64,000 nt of DNA from Calycina herbarum (Eukaryota > Ascomycota > Leotiomycetes > Helotiales > Pezizellaceae), in the NCBI GenBank assembly GCA_001414485.1, contig LLEY01000087.1:203679-267678 (forward strand), written 5' to 3'. Shown one piece after another: positions 23,046 through 35,363 of this stretch; within the stretch, counting starts at the first letter, position 1; each line of letters begins with the position of its first letter. Below the pieces are notes generated by a model that did not search any database, had not been told where the DNA came from, and saw nothing but the letters and a program-made list of their open reading frames with translations. The position numbers and the translations under genes were made by a program.

Positions 23046-23816
23046 TCACCTCCCTTTCCTCCCCTCCAAGAACGTCCCTGCATCCAAACCCCACTCAAGC
23101 TCATCCTCATCCTGAAAATAATGCGTCTCCATCCCTTTGAATCCCATCTTCTCTAAAACCCTGCCACTTTTCACATTTGTCTTCTCTGTCTCAGCAATAT
23201 ATCTTCTCACTCCCATTTCCCTAATACCCCATTCCATAACCCCCTCTGCCGCCGTCCTCGCGAGTCCCTGTCCCCAATACGCGGGCGCAACACCATACCT
23301 CAACTCAATCATCTCCAAATAATCCGGAAACATCTCTGGCGCAGCAACACCCACAAGAGAAGTCGTAGTAGCATCCCGAATCCCGGCGTACCCCACATAT
23401 TCCAATCCTTCTAGGAATTTCTCCTCACCACCTGCAACACTGTTCATGAAAGTCGTCCATTCATCACCTTCTAAAATCCTCAACCCCGCTTCCCCAAATT
23501 CCCGTCCTATATTCTCTAATTTCTCGGGAAGAAGGCTAATAGCAAAATCTCCCATCCCTCGTACTTTCCAGGATTTATCTACATCCGCTCTTCTCATCCA
23601 AGCCTCGGTTTCTTCATCGTTCCAGTTGGTGGGAGGCCAATTCGGTCCAAAACCCATCATGCAAAATTCTGGTGAGGCATGGACTGCACGGTACAGAGAC
23701 CGGTAGGAGAAGGTGGTTATTGCTAGTGGTGTGGGGAGTAGGATGAGGTTTCTTCCTGAGGGTGTTGATGGGAGGAGTAGGAGGAAGGGTGTGGATTTTG
23801 GAGTTTGGGAAGTCAT
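23046..23816 (-). CDS. GNAT-family N-acetyltransferase
   Basis: Single exon, 256 aa from the ATG at 23816 (MTSQTPK); an ATG 47 codons upstream is in frame but the added residues look like leader sequence. The C-terminal half has the acetyl-CoA-binding pattern of GNAT enzymes: ELRYGVAPAYWGQGLARTA, with the Q-x-x-G-x-A type loop, followed by EWGIREMGVRRYIAETEKTN, a conserved Asn, and SGRVLEKMGFK near the end. This arrangement resembles the RimJ/RimL-like acetyltransferase_3 group, which acetylates amino groups of protein N-termini or small molecules. The acceptor substrate is unknown. No signal peptide. Confidence 0.8.
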   Translation of the reverse strand: MTSQTPKSTPFLLLLPSTPSGRNLILLPTPLAITTFSYRSLYRAVHASPEFCMMGFGPNWPPTNWNDEETEAWMRRADVDKSWKVRGMGDFAISLLPEKLENIGREFGEAGLRILEGDEWTTFMNSVAGGEEKFLEGLEYVGYAGIRDATTTSLVGVAAPEMFPDYLEMIELRYGVAPAYWGQGLARTAAEGVMEWGIREMGVRRYIAETEKTNVKSGRVLEKMGFKGMETHYFQDEDELEWGLDAGTFLEGRKGR

Positions 23817-24560
23817 TTTTTGGAAGTATATTTTTGACGGGCTGAGAAGTGAGAATTGGGTTGCTATGTGTATCAGCCTTTTTAACTCGCTCACTGACGC
23901 TAAGCTAGTTAACTTCTTTTTAACTCCGAATGCTTCCCAGATCCTGACATGACTCACACCGGATGATGAAGTTGCAAAACGGGGTTCGTGGAGAAAATTT
24001 AATTGAGAGACTGGGAATGTTGGAAGCTACGAGGCATGAGAGAACGAGTCTTGATTTTATTTTTCTGATGGGTGAGACAGTGGAGAGTTGGGGAGTTAGG
24101 TAGGTAGTTTTACAGGTGGGGCTGCTCAGGCTCTCTTTAGGCTCTTGTCGCTAAATTTCACATCGCATTTTTCTCATTGTCCTAAAACAAATGCAAGGAA
24201 CTTGTGAGATCAGATGAAGGTGTTTTATATTAAGTATTATCGTCTGAAAAGGGTTTTGTTGCGCATCGCATTTTTAAAATTGTCTTAATATGTTGGTGCA
24301 ACGAATGGAGATCAGATGAAATTTCGATCTTTCGAATTGTTAGTGAAGGCACTAAAATAATCCACTGTCGATGCCATTGTTTAGGCTAGCAGCCTTAGGC
24401 ATGAGTCGATATATATAAAGCTAGAGTGTAGAGCAGTATACAGCACATGTAGGTATTGAAGAATGACTTAAACTCACGCGCAGACGGACTTCAGTCCGGA
24501 ATCGGGAGTGGAGGGAAATAATCAACAGAACTTTAGGATATCTTTCCATCAAAACCACAT
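23817..24560. other. Intergenic spacer
   Basis: Upstream region of the acetyltransferase gene and 3' flank of the MFS gene. No supported gene. The 24.1-24.4 kb part is AT-richer than its surroundings, without inverted repeats that I can see. Confidence 0.4.
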
Positions 24561-26175
24561 CTAGTAAACATACATAAAATCAAGCTGATCATCCAAGACC
24601 TCCCCAGCATCAATCCTTCTCTGCAAATTCCTATTATGCCACCAAGCACCCCCCATAACCGCAAGCATAACCGGAAAAGCCAAAGCTGTAATTCCCAATC
24701 CCGTACCAAACCCAGCCGGATACTTCGGAGCCTGCCCTTTAATGAAGACATTACTTGCTACAAAGTTCGCACAATTACCCAAGCCAAGTTGCAATGCAGT
24801 ACCCAAACTCTGATATGCTCTCCCTCGCAAATTCGCAGTCAACAAACCGATGTACAAGGGCATTTGTACAAATGTCCCGAGAGAAATTAGGAATTGGGCG
24901 AAGTATCGGACAGAATAGGGTTCGACTTGTAGGTAGTGGATAATCCATCCCACGACGGAACACAGGATTGCGGGGAGGATGAAGGGCCAGCGTTTGTTGG
25001 TGCGGCCTGAGAGGAGGGAAGTTATGAGTGCACCTATGATTCCGACGACCCAGACGGGGATGGTCATTACTTGGGCGCGACGGGAGGTCCAACCTAGTTG
25101 GGAGAGAATTGTGGGATTAAATGCTGAGAGGGAACCGGCGGACATGTCGGCGCAAAAGAAGAGAAGGGTCCTGTTTTGAGGTTAGGTTTTGTTATTCGCT
25201 TAAATGTAAGGGGAGATTTACATTGACCAAATCCTGGAATCAAACATTATTTTGGTCCACGACACTTTAGTTGTCGACGACTTCTCTTCCCCTTTATCGG
25301 CTTCGAGACGAGCGAGTAGACAACTCTTGTCTTCAGGTTTCAACCACGTATCTCTAGCCGGGAAATTTGGCGTAAAGATAAACACCAAAATGCTAAAGAC
25401 AATAGTGACAAGGCCTTCCACGATGAAAATCCATCGCCATCCAGCGTATCCAGCAACTCCATCCATTCCTTGCAAGGCATAAGCGAGAAGCTACTTTCAT
25501 GTCAATTACTAAACCTAAGAAAGGAAGTTTGAGAAGTGATGACTTACCCCACTAAAACAAGATCCAGACTCCCCAAAGGCAAAGAATAGAGCAAATCTCA
25601 AAGAAAGCTCCTTCTTTCTATAATAAGAAGCAATAAGTAACCCAGCACCAGCAGGTAAACCTGTTTCCACAATCCCCATCAAAAACCTTACACCAAGAAG
25701 TCCATGGTAAGAATGAGTCAGACCCTGACACATAGCAAGAACCCCTATTCCCTATTAGCATTCATCTGAATTCAAACCCAAACATCTTTCTCTCACACAT
25801 ACCTAAAATAAAACACTGCCCACCCAACCACAAATTAGGTTTCACCCAAGCAAAACTCAACACCATATTACTCGGCACCTCAGCCAACACAAAGGGGATA
25901 TAAAAAATCCATAACGCGGTGTTGTATCCATTACTAGGCATCTTGAGACCTGCTTCTAGGCCTGCGAGTTTTGCATTCGCAATGTTTGTGCGGTCGAGGA
26001 AACATATTAGATAAAGGAGACCCAAGATTGGGATAACTTTGAAGTCAATATGGGTTGTGAGTTTTCTATCTTCGGCTGCGGAATGGGGAAGAATTTCGAG
26101 TTGGCCAGTTGAGATGTCTGAGGTTGATGTGTTTTGGGGACTTTTTTCGTCGGGGAGGGGGAGTTTGGTGTCCAT
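24561..26175 (-). CDS. MFS anion:cation symporter, DAL5/TNA1-like
   Basis: Minus-strand exons 26175-25803, 25744-25548, 25490-25222 and 25170-24561 join in frame to 482 aa. The N-terminal cytoplasmic tail is followed by LCFLDRTNIANAKLAG, the hallmark first-helix/loop region of the fungal allantoate permease family, which includes carriers for allantoate, nicotinate, biotin and other organic anions. Hydrophobic segments account for about 12 membrane helices with a charged central loop. The plasma membrane is the expected site. Transcribed divergently from the Asp/Glu racemase-like gene across a 594-bp shared promoter, so it probably imports the compound handled by the neighbouring enzymes. The exact substrate is not readable from sequence. 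Confidence 0.85.
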
Positions 26176-26549
26176 GACTTTGGTGTTGGATGTGTTTGGG
26201 GTTGAGAGTGAGAGCCGGGGAGTTAGAAGAATGTGTGGTGAGGTACAGATCGTCGGGTAAGTCGATGCAGCCCCTGAAAATACAAAATGACATCGGGGCT
26301 GCTTCAAATACCACCCCCAGGTTCAACACAGACTCATGCAGCCACACGATAAGACAATAACAAGAATCAGATAGACAGCTGAACGAAGATGGTTGTCTTA
26401 TCTCCGCTTGTATGCTGCCGGCCTGTGCAAATCGATAAAGTGGATTCGAGTTTGCAAAGGTGGGGTACCTTGATATCAAATCCTAAGCGAGAATCAACAA
26501 TCAGAAGGATGTTTACGAGGTGATATCATCCCACTTGTAGCAAAGCTAT

Positions 26550-26564
26550 CGGATCATGTATCCG
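26550..26564. promoter_or_regulatory. CGG-N9-CCG inverted repeat in shared promoter
   Basis: CGGATCATGTATCCG is a perfect inverted repeat of CGGAT around five bases, in the 594-bp region between the divergent MFS and racemase-like genes, 206 bp before the latter. Inverted CGG triplets with fixed spacing are the typical binding site of Zn2Cys6 regulators, one of which is encoded nearby (30779-32899). Binding is inferred only. Confidence 0.4.
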
Positions 26565-26769
26565 TACTACATCTTCGTCGTGGTCTAAGTAAAACTATCG
26601 CAATTGTGAGGATGGAGGGATGTCGCGGACGATTTACTCTCGTCACTCTGGTCGTTTCATACAACACTTCATCACTCCATCACTTCAACAGATCCCCATT
26701 TCGAACAAAACTCATACTAGAAATCAAATCAAGAACATATCCACTCATCAGTAAATTCAAACCCCCAAA

Positions 26770-27579
26770 ATGGTCGGTCTCCTGGCAAATCGCGCACAGT
26801 TCGGGCTTATCCTGCCCTCAACAAACACAAGCGTAGAAGCAGAATTCAACCGCATGCTCGTCCCAGGTAAGTCCAACCTTCAATTTTCTTCTCCCTCCGC
26901 TGAGATTCAAACACTAACACTCAAAGCAGGAGTATCATGGCACTCCGGCCGAATCTTCGCCCCCAACCCTGACCTCTCCTCCTCAACCGCAATGGTAAAA
27001 TTCCTCGAAGAACTCCGAGTTGAAATGAAACGTGCAGTCCAATCCGTCCTCCACGCAAAAGTAGATTACCTAGTAATGGGAATGTCCGCTGAAACCTTCT
27101 GGGGCGGAGCTAACGGCGCCGCCGAGTTCGTGAAATTCATGGCCGAACTCTCAGGTGGTCTAGGAGTAACAACCGGTGCAGCAGCCTGTGGAGCAGTGAT
27201 GAAAACTTATGGTGTTAAGAATATTGGGATTATTACTCCCTACCAGGAGGTTGGGGATCAACAGGTTGTGGATTTTTTTACTGAGATTGGGTGTGTGGTT
27301 AAGGGCATTTATGGGATGAAGTGCGAGACAGCGACTTCGATAAGTGAGGTTACAGGGGAGGAAATCAAGAATGCTTTTCGGAGGGTTGATGGTGAGGATG
27401 TGGAGTTGTTGATTCAGGCTGGGACGAATCTTTTGGCGGGGAAGGCGGCGGCGGAGTTGGAGGTTGAATTGGGGAAACCAGTTATTGCGATTAATACAGC
27501 GACGGTTTGGCATGCGTATAGGACGAATGGGATTATAGATAAGGTTAAGGGGTGGGGCTCGTTGTTGGAGAAACATTAG
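26770..27579 (+). CDS. Asp/Glu racemase superfamily protein (maleate isomerase/arylmalonate decarboxylase-like)
   Basis: Exons 26770-26866 and 26930-27579 give 248 aa. The 63-bp intron (GTAAGT, CTAAC, GCAG) is a multiple of three without stops, so retention would only insert 21 residues. Family text includes FGLILPSTNT at the start, YLVMGMSAETFWGG, ACGAVMKTYGVKNIGIITPYQ and PVIAINTATVWHAYRTNG at the end, as in maleate isomerases and arylmalonate decarboxylases. Those enzymes use two cysteines; here the matching places read GMSAE and QAGTNL, so both catalytic Cys appear absent. Similar Cys-lacking proteins are, to my knowledge, annotated in other fungi. It lies back to back with an importer gene and next to Dabb and FAD-monooxygenase genes, suggesting a role in a catabolic route. 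Activity unproven. Confidence 0.8.
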   Translation: MVGLLANRAQFGLILPSTNTSVEAEFNRMLVPGKSNLQFSSPSAEIQTLTLKAGVSWHSGRIFAPNPDLSSSTAMVKFLEELRVEMKRAVQSVLHAKVDYLVMGMSAETFWGGANGAAEFVKFMAELSGGLGVTTGAAACGAVMKTYGVKNIGIITPYQEVGDQQVVDFFTEIGCVVKGIYGMKCETATSISEVTGEEIKNAFRRVDGEDVELLIQAGTNLLAGKAAAELEVELGKPVIAINTATVWHAYRTNGIIDKVKGWGSLLEKH

Positions 27580-27840
27580 GAATGAAATGTTGATTTTGCA
27601 ACTATAAGGGAGGGTCCATTGTGTGCTGTGGACACTGCTTCTTGGAGAAGCCTCTTGGTAGAATGTTCGAATGATTCCGGTTCTCATAAAATTATTGAGC
27701 TTCCAAGAAATCGCTCTCGTTGAGAAAAATGCAATAGACTTCCGACCAAACAAAAATTCCAATGCCAGAATTCATTCCGCTTCAACACAGCCAAGCCCAA
27801 AACCAAAACCAAGAACAACCAACTTCCCACTACCTCCAAA

Positions 27841-28232
27841 TCATATCACATAACTAAACCCCGCCTCAAACCAACAAACCATCAATCCTGAAACAGGTGC
27901 CTTCTCCTTCAAATACACCTTATACCCCTCATGTCCTTCACACTCCTTCTCAAAAAAGTCCATATCAGCCTTATCCTTAAAAACACTCTTGGTAACGAAA
28001 TTGAATCCCTGGTCTTTGACGTGACCATTTGCTGGTCCAGCTTCCATTGAGAGGATATATGATTTGCCGTCCTAGAAGGAGATCTGTGAGTAAGGAAATG
28101 AGAGGAAGGGGGGTGGGGGAAATGGACTTTATTTTGAGTTTTAGTGAAGATTTCGAAGCCCTCTAGGGCTATAGGTATATGTTCATCCGAAGGGAGTTTG
28201 ATCATCGTCAGTCTGGTGATTTGGGATGTCAT
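27841..28232 (-). CDS. Dabb (stress-responsive A/B barrel) small protein
   Basis: Exons 28232-28128 and 28071-27841 (minus strand) join to 111 aa. The intron has a weak GTCCAT donor but a good CTAG acceptor, and the join keeps the frame. The chain reads as a dimeric alpha/beta barrel: MTSQITRLTMIKLPS at the start, then GKSYILSMEAG, FVTKSVFKDKADMDFF and a C-terminal hydrophobic strand. Dabb proteins are small ferredoxin-like barrels that act as cyclases, decarboxylases or oxygenases or simply bind small molecules, often beside aromatic-degradation or polyketide genes. It is divergent from the FAD monooxygenase across 443 bp, which suggests joint regulation. Exact reaction unknown. Confidence 0.7.
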
Positions 28233-28474
28233 TTTCGGAAAGTCAACGATCGTAAAGAAAGCGTGCGGTATTTCGTCAACAGTAGTAGCACAGAAAATTC
28301 GTAACCGAGGGAGAATAGGAAAAAAAAGTCAGATATCAAGTTGACTGCCCCATGAGAGAATTAGAATCAAGAACTACTGGCCCCACCACGAGTTATCAGT
28401 CCAAGAATAGAATAAATCGAACATAGCAAGGCACTCTGCACCCGAACCCCAAGAAGTCGCCAAAAAGCTGACAT

Positions 28475-28490
28475 CGGATACAAGCAACCG
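28475..28490. promoter_or_regulatory. CGG-N10-CCG pair in the Dabb/monooxygenase promoter
   Basis: CGG at 28475-28477 and CCG at 28488-28490 face each other with ten bases between them, in the 443-bp region shared by two divergent genes. The spacing is one base longer than in the two N9 sites of this cluster, so it is a weaker candidate for the same regulator. Confidence 0.2.
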
Positions 28491-28636
28491 AACCCCAAAA
28501 TCCTCCCGCCCACCGGGATACAGTAAGCTCCCGCTGAGCTCACCCCGGTAAGTGGGGAAAGATACTGAGTACTATCCACACCACCACTAGACCTACTTGA
28601 TCAACCTTGAATTCAGTCTCTCAGTCACACTTGTAA

Positions 28637-30223
<1,587 letters not shown>

Positions 30224-30778
30224 TTTATCAACGCTTTAACAGTGCTTGTAGGTACCCGTGGCGTTCCGTGAAAACCATTGATGTTGGTATGACTTGAGGT
30301 CATAAAACTAGTACCTAAACTGGTGCTCAAAGTGGTGTATTATTCATGTCTTGTCTTGTCAAAGTAGCTACGTAGGTCCTTCTTATATAGCCCTTTCCAG
30401 GTCACGTGAACTAGCTACAAAGTAGCATTCACCTGAAACGACAATTGATCTCGCTGATTGTTCGAACACATTCGCATAATATAAGATATTGTGCGAGATA
30501 GGTTAGAAAAAATAACTTTGCCATTCTGCCAAATTCTTCGTGCAATGGTAAGACATAGCCACCCGCGTGCACCTGCAATCCTGGCTTGACTTTGTCTCTC
30601 AACTTGACCAGCCTGGGCACTTTTAGACGAGGCTCTCAAAGTCGCTCCTTCCCTCTGGAAGTCGATGGTGACCTAGACCCTCGAACCACCTCGATTACAA
30701 CAAGAAGGGAAGGCATGACCTCCTGCCTGTCTTCATTCAGAGTACCTAAAACCTTCCCCATAATGCTCAAAGGATTTC
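30224..30778. other. Convergent 3' spacer
   Basis: Lies between the ends of two genes pointing toward each other, so it should contain both polyadenylation regions. A GGTCACGTGAAC sequence (around 30400) contains an E-box-like palindrome of unknown meaning. No gene supported; short overlapping frames lack motifs. Confidence 0.4.
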
Positions 30779-32899
30779 TCACACAGCAGAAGTATCTCCC
30801 CTCAAAATGGCCCCAATATCATCCCAACACCAATCCTGGAGATGACCGTCCGAGTCCTCGGCGAATGACAGATGTGCCCAAAATTGCTGTGCACTATCTC
30901 TCGGGGAATCAAATTGTGTATTTTGCATCGGGCTGCCCTGCGCCAATCCCTCACTTGCCACCAAAGCAGACCCATCATTCGAAGTTGCAGTAGAATGACC
31001 AGTACTTATCCTCGGCAAAGTCGCAGCCACAAACTGTTCAACCATAGAACTAACTTCAACAATGATTAATCCCCAAGTACGCATCGAACCCGGAACCCTA
31101 GAATTCTGCAGTTGTCTTGCCGCCAGAGTTGCGAGGTCCCGAAGGAGCTTTAGAGAATCGGCTGGGTGTTGAGGCTTATCTTGTTTGACTTGGCAGATAA
31201 CATCAAGAACAAGGACAAGTGATGCAGCGACAGTGTAAAAGATATCCCACCAAGTTACAGCATTGAAATGGTTGATTTCATCGAGTTTCCGCATGATACA
31301 GGCTAGAGATCTCCCGGAATCGATGCAAATCTCCGAGATGGTGAGAAGATTCTGGGGAAGTGGTCCTAGGGTGTGATTTGATAGATTTGTAGCGCGATGG
31401 AGGAGAGCGGCTCTGGACATTAAAATGCGGATGTAGTAGAAGTTTACATGAAGAAGCAAAAGAGGACGTTGTGAAGATGGGGCCAAAGAATCTGTGACTT
31501 CTAGTCTCAAATGAGGAGGTAAAGCCTCTCTCCATTTATCGAGGTCCCTTAGACAGTGGGCAGCTGGAGATAGTGGACCAGAATGGGTTTCTTCAGCCGT
31601 TGATGTGCCTGCGCCGGTAGGATTCAAGGCTCGACAGGCAGAGCCCAGGAGAAGGACTAGACGTTGTGACCATTTCATGAAATCTTGAGGGCAATGGCCT
31701 GCAACTCCCACGATTCGCTCATTTGGAGGACTCACAATGCTCAGGGTGTATGCAATCGCACTGGGACGGTCGTAAGAGGAAACTTGCATATGTTCAAAGG
31801 CGTAGAGGGTCCACCACAGTTGCTTTCGGAGTTCCCTTCCAAGTGGGCTTTGGTTGTGTTTGACATGATCACGGTGAAGTCCGATTGCAAAGGCTATACG
31901 TACAGCCGTCCCGGTAATATTCCAACAGGCGTCGCGATGGCTGGTATTGTGAAGGTGTAGTGCAGCCAGCATGAGGGTTTGGACAGTATATAAATTTGAA
32001 GTGAAAAAGACAGTAGGGAGTAAGGTTTGGACATGGCGCCACCATTTCTTTTCCGCTTCCAATGGAATTGTGATGGTAGAAACTCGACGTGCTAGTATGA
32101 GTACACATAGCAATCCACAGAGCCAAACTTGGTCCGGAGACGATTCCGACCTGGACCAGATCTCGTATTTTTCCCGGAAAGAGGCCTCATGTAATACAGG
32201 AAAATCGGAATGTATCACGTCGAAATATGCATCGATGAGGGAATCCAAGACAGGTCCATCAATCTCCCTTACTGCATCAGACGGCGAGGGGTAGTCACTT
32301 AGCAGCGAGCCTCTTCGTTCGCCTGCCTCTGTGCTATCGTCCTCGGAAACAGCATTCTTCCCAAACATCTCGAATTCGCGAGCAGGGTTGTTGCCAATCA
32401 GGCGGCGGAGGTGTAGATGGAAGGAAAAGGAACTCGAGGGGCCAATGTATTGGACTTGTCCTTGCTGGTCGGGAAGAAGAGGTAGTCCATCGTCGTCCTC
32501 GTCTCTGGTGGTAGAATTGACATTCGCGCTGCTTTCCCCCTCTCCATTCGATTGACCACCCGTCTCCTCGACCACTGGCAACGGTATTCCCAAGGACTTT
32601 CCCAGCTGCAGCATTTCATCATTGCTCGATAAGTCGGCTTCTGGCACCAGGCCCTTGACCAACGATTCCAATAATATCAGCCTTCCACCCAACGACTCCG
32701 CGCTGCCATATAGCCTCTTTTTCCGCAGCTGCGTCGTCCGGCACTCGATACCGTGGATTTCGCAATATCGACATTGTTCCCGACCCGGAATGCGATCGCA
32801 TTTCTGTTTCCGCGTCTTGCATTTATCACAACTTGTTTCCGTCCTCTTTCGCTTTTCTAGCGGTACGCGTCGACTGTGTCCGCTGGTGCTGCCCTCCAT
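30779..32899 (-). CDS. Zn2Cys6 binuclear-cluster transcription factor
   Basis: Single exon of 706 aa. The DNA-binding motif has cysteines at residues 24, 27, 34, 43, 46 and 53 (C-x2-C-x6-C-x8-C-x2-C-x6-C), preceded by a basic stretch (EKRKRTE) and followed by a linker with KKRL. From about residue 215 the protein matches the fungal transcription-factor middle homology region (DAYFDVIHSDFPVLHEASF, then LWWTLYAFEHMQVSSYDRPS). The tail is Ser/Gly-rich and acidic. Such regulators bind paired CGG triplets, usually as dimers, and often control the cluster they sit in. Flanking genes are an FAD monooxygenase and a GMC oxidoreductase, and CGG-N9-CCG sites occur in two nearby divergent promoters. Nuclear location expected. 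Confidence 0.9.
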   Translation of the reverse strand: MEGSTSGHSRRVPLEKRKRTETSCDKCKTRKQKCDRIPGREQCRYCEIHGIECRTTQLRKKRLYGSAESLGGRLILLESLVKGLVPEADLSSNDEMLQLGKSLGIPLPVVEETGGQSNGEGESSANVNSTTRDEDDDGLPLLPDQQGQVQYIGPSSSFSFHLHLRRLIGNNPAREFEMFGKNAVSEDDSTEAGERRGSLLSDYPSPSDAVREIDGPVLDSLIDAYFDVIHSDFPVLHEASFREKYEIWSRSESSPDQVWLCGLLCVLILARRVSTITIPLEAEKKWWRHVQTLLPTVFFTSNLYTVQTLMLAALHLHNTSHRDACWNITGTAVRIAFAIGLHRDHVKHNQSPLGRELRKQLWWTLYAFEHMQVSSYDRPSAIAYTLSIVSPPNERIVGVAGHCPQDFMKWSQRLVLLLGSACRALNPTGAGTSTAEETHSGPLSPAAHCLRDLDKWREALPPHLRLEVTDSLAPSSQRPLLLLHVNFYYIRILMSRAALLHRATNLSNHTLGPLPQNLLTISEICIDSGRSLACIMRKLDEINHFNAVTWWDIFYTVAASLVLVLDVICQVKQDKPQHPADSLKLLRDLATLAARQLQNSRVPGSMRTWGLIIVEVSSMVEQFVAATLPRISTGHSTATSNDGSALVASEGLAQGSPMQNTQFDSPRDSAQQFWAHLSFAEDSDGHLQDWCWDDIGAILRGDTSAV

Positions 32900-33163
32900 T
32901 GGCGGTTGTTGGTGAAATAAATGAGAATAGTAGGATAATACATGATGAAAGGCCGGGAGGTATTTTATATATCTGCTATCACTTCGTGGAGGAGAGATGG
33001 GCTAGGATACGATGGTAGGCGGGGGATGCACAAGAGTGGATGCAGATAGGTAGCTACCCCTGTGTGGAGAACACTGGAGAACCTAGCCCAAGCCAGGGAG
33101 ACTAGAGATAAGCTCCCAGACAAGCATCTCTCGTTCTTCCAACCTCTTAAGACAATCCAAATA

Positions 33164-33218
33164 TTCAACTAGATATCTGGGACAACTGAAAGTTGATTGT
33201 TCCGTATATCTAGTTGAA
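33164..33218. repeat. Imperfect hairpin upstream of the Zn2Cys6 gene
   Basis: TTCAACTAGATAT at 33164-33176 recurs inverted at 33206-33218, and GGACAA / TTGTTCC extend the pairing inward, giving about 20 paired bases around a loop of roughly 11. It lies 265 bp before the regulator's ATG, between it and the 3' end of the GMC gene (529-bp gap, 32900-33428). Flanking bases give no clear target duplication. It may be a foldback relic or a regulatory palindrome. Confidence 0.45.
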
Positions 33219-33428
33219 TGTTCTGAATTGTTTCGACTTTTTAGAACAATTTAAATTGTCCTAGAAAGCTGGGATGACAACAGGGCGCGATAAGCTCCAA
33301 GTACGACAAACCGATCACTTCTACACAATATCCCCTAATATCTATATTCTCTATATTAAATTGTATGTCTTCGTTTCTTATATAATTATAATTTCTTCTA
33401 GATTTCTTGTCACTCTCACTTACTCTGC

Positions 33429-35363
33429 TTAAAGCTTCGGTAGCTTCATCGCGGTTCTCCGCGAATCCAAGTAGTCGTATTCTGCGATCAGTTTCTCCGC
33501 CGCCATCTCTCCGATTACATATGCGGTCGATTGAGTGTGGTTGCTGGCAAGTCAGTAGTGCCGAGAGGAGCAATGGGCGACTTACTTGGGAACGAACGGA
33601 CATACACTCAAATCCACCACCCGACAATTCTGCAAACCAAACACGCGAAAAGAAGAGTCTACGCAAGCCGATTCGACCGAAGGTCCCATCCGAGCTGTGC
33701 AAGACATGTGCCACGAACTGAACAGGTTACCTCTAATATGCTCCTGGCATTGGTGTCAGCACGTCTCTCTACAACGAAAGCACTTCGAAAGTTCAACCTA
33801 CCCAAATGCCCTCATCCGAATCGTCCTTAGGACCTATACTCTCGATCGTATCAACCGCATACACAGGGGCAGAAAGCACTCGCATAGTCTCCCGAATTCC
33901 CTCTATCATCGCCCGACGGTCATAATCATGGGTGAGGAACTGTGGGTCAATCTTGGGCGCGACATTTGGGTCTGCAGACTGTACTGTGACGGATCCATAG
34001 CTTTGGGGGTTCATCAAGAGACTCATTGCACCGAAGAAGCGGGTGCCCGGTGTCATCTCGTACGACGTGAATGAAGGGGGGATATGCTGCGGAAATATAT
34101 CAGTCCAGTCCACGAACACAAATACACATCGAAACATACCGTGGCAAGCTCGAAAGAGGGGACTGTGGGGGCTTGAAGAAACTGCTTTTTAGCAGGAGGA
34201 AGGGCTTCATACTCCTTTGATGCCAGAACAGCTGGTAGTTTGAACCACCCCATTGGAGTTGGGCTCTGCAAATGAGGCAGTGCCTGGTCCGGACTCTTGC
34301 TCTTGAGGACTACTCCCACGGTCGAAAAGCAGTGGTCCTGGAGGGTCTTCCCTAGCATTGGTAACTCATGAACAACGGGGATTCCATGCTTTGCCAATTC
34401 TTCTGATGGGCCAACGCCAGAAAGCATCAGAATCTGGGGTGTATTCAACGCTCCTCCACTGATGATTACCTCTTTCCTGGCCGAAAATGTTCTCCCATCG
34501 GTCGTCTGGACACCCACGGCTCTTTTACCTTCGAAAAGTATACGAGCAACACCACTATCGGTCAGAATTGTAAGGTTTGGAGGCCTCTCTGCTAGGTATG
34601 AGCTCGCTGAGGTGATTCTCTGACCTTTATGGATGCACACATTCGACATTCCCATTCCAATGGGGTTACCGGAATTGATATCTTTGTTGGTTGGCAGTCC
34701 CGATTCCTCTATGGCTTTGAAAATGTCGCCTACATCAGGTATCCACGAGTCTCCAAATGTGAGATCGATCATCCCAGTGGTGCTATGATCTAGGGCTGCT
34801 TAGTCTCTCTGTTTGTATGGGGATATCAGTCAAGTGACTTCTTCTCCGTCTTACCTTCAATACCAGGATCTACATAGTTCCTCAATTCCGGAATCGGGAT
34901 CTCAGGATGTAAGTTCTCAATCTTCCTCAGATATCCCCTCGCATTCTTCCAACTGAAGCCCTCATCCCCCACAAGTCGAGCCCACTCATCATAATCATCT
35001 CGTGGACCAATAGCCCAACCACAAAAATTTATCGCGGTGGACCCTCCTAACCCTTTTCCTCTTGAGTAATCGACTTTTTGTCCCGTTAACTGGTTCTGTG
35101 GGCTCGTCTTGTAATTCCAGTTCAGAGGGGAATTTGGGCTGAATGCTACTTCGAATCTTTCTTGGCCTGATAGTTGTGAGAGAGTGTCGTTTGAGCCACC
35201 GGCTTCGAGGAGGAGGATGGATGGTTTGGAGGAAGTGTGGGCAAGGCGAGAAGCTACTACGCTGCCGGATGGGCCAGCTGGAGATATATCAGCAGGGGGC
35301 TTATAATGATATGTTGGAGAGGAACATACCGCCGACAATAATAAAGTCATAGGTAGCTGACAT
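33429..35363 (-). CDS. GMC-family FAD oxidoreductase (choline dehydrogenase/aryl-alcohol oxidase type)
   Basis: Six exons on the minus strand: 35363-35330, 35277-34855, 34795-34140, 34086-33802, 33743-33586 and 33543-33429. They total 1671 bases and close in frame at 556 aa. Splicing recreates every family landmark: N-terminal VGAGPSGSVVASRL (FAD), RGKGLGGSTAINF (GMC signature 1), GALNTPQILMLSGVGP (signature 2), and at the C-terminus WHMSCTARMG with the catalytic His and NNHTQSTAYVIGEMAAEKL with the second His. GMC enzymes oxidise alcohol groups to aldehydes or ketones. No secretion signal precedes the first strand, so intracellular action is likely, unlike secreted lignin-related members. 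It is divergent from the NCS1 permease gene. An aldehyde dehydrogenase lies 3.5 kb away and could take the product. Confidence 0.88.

Noticed and set aside
30586..30993. 135-codon plus-strand frame at the end of the regulator gene
   Set aside because: Overlaps the 3' end of the Zn2Cys6 gene antisense, with no motif of its own.
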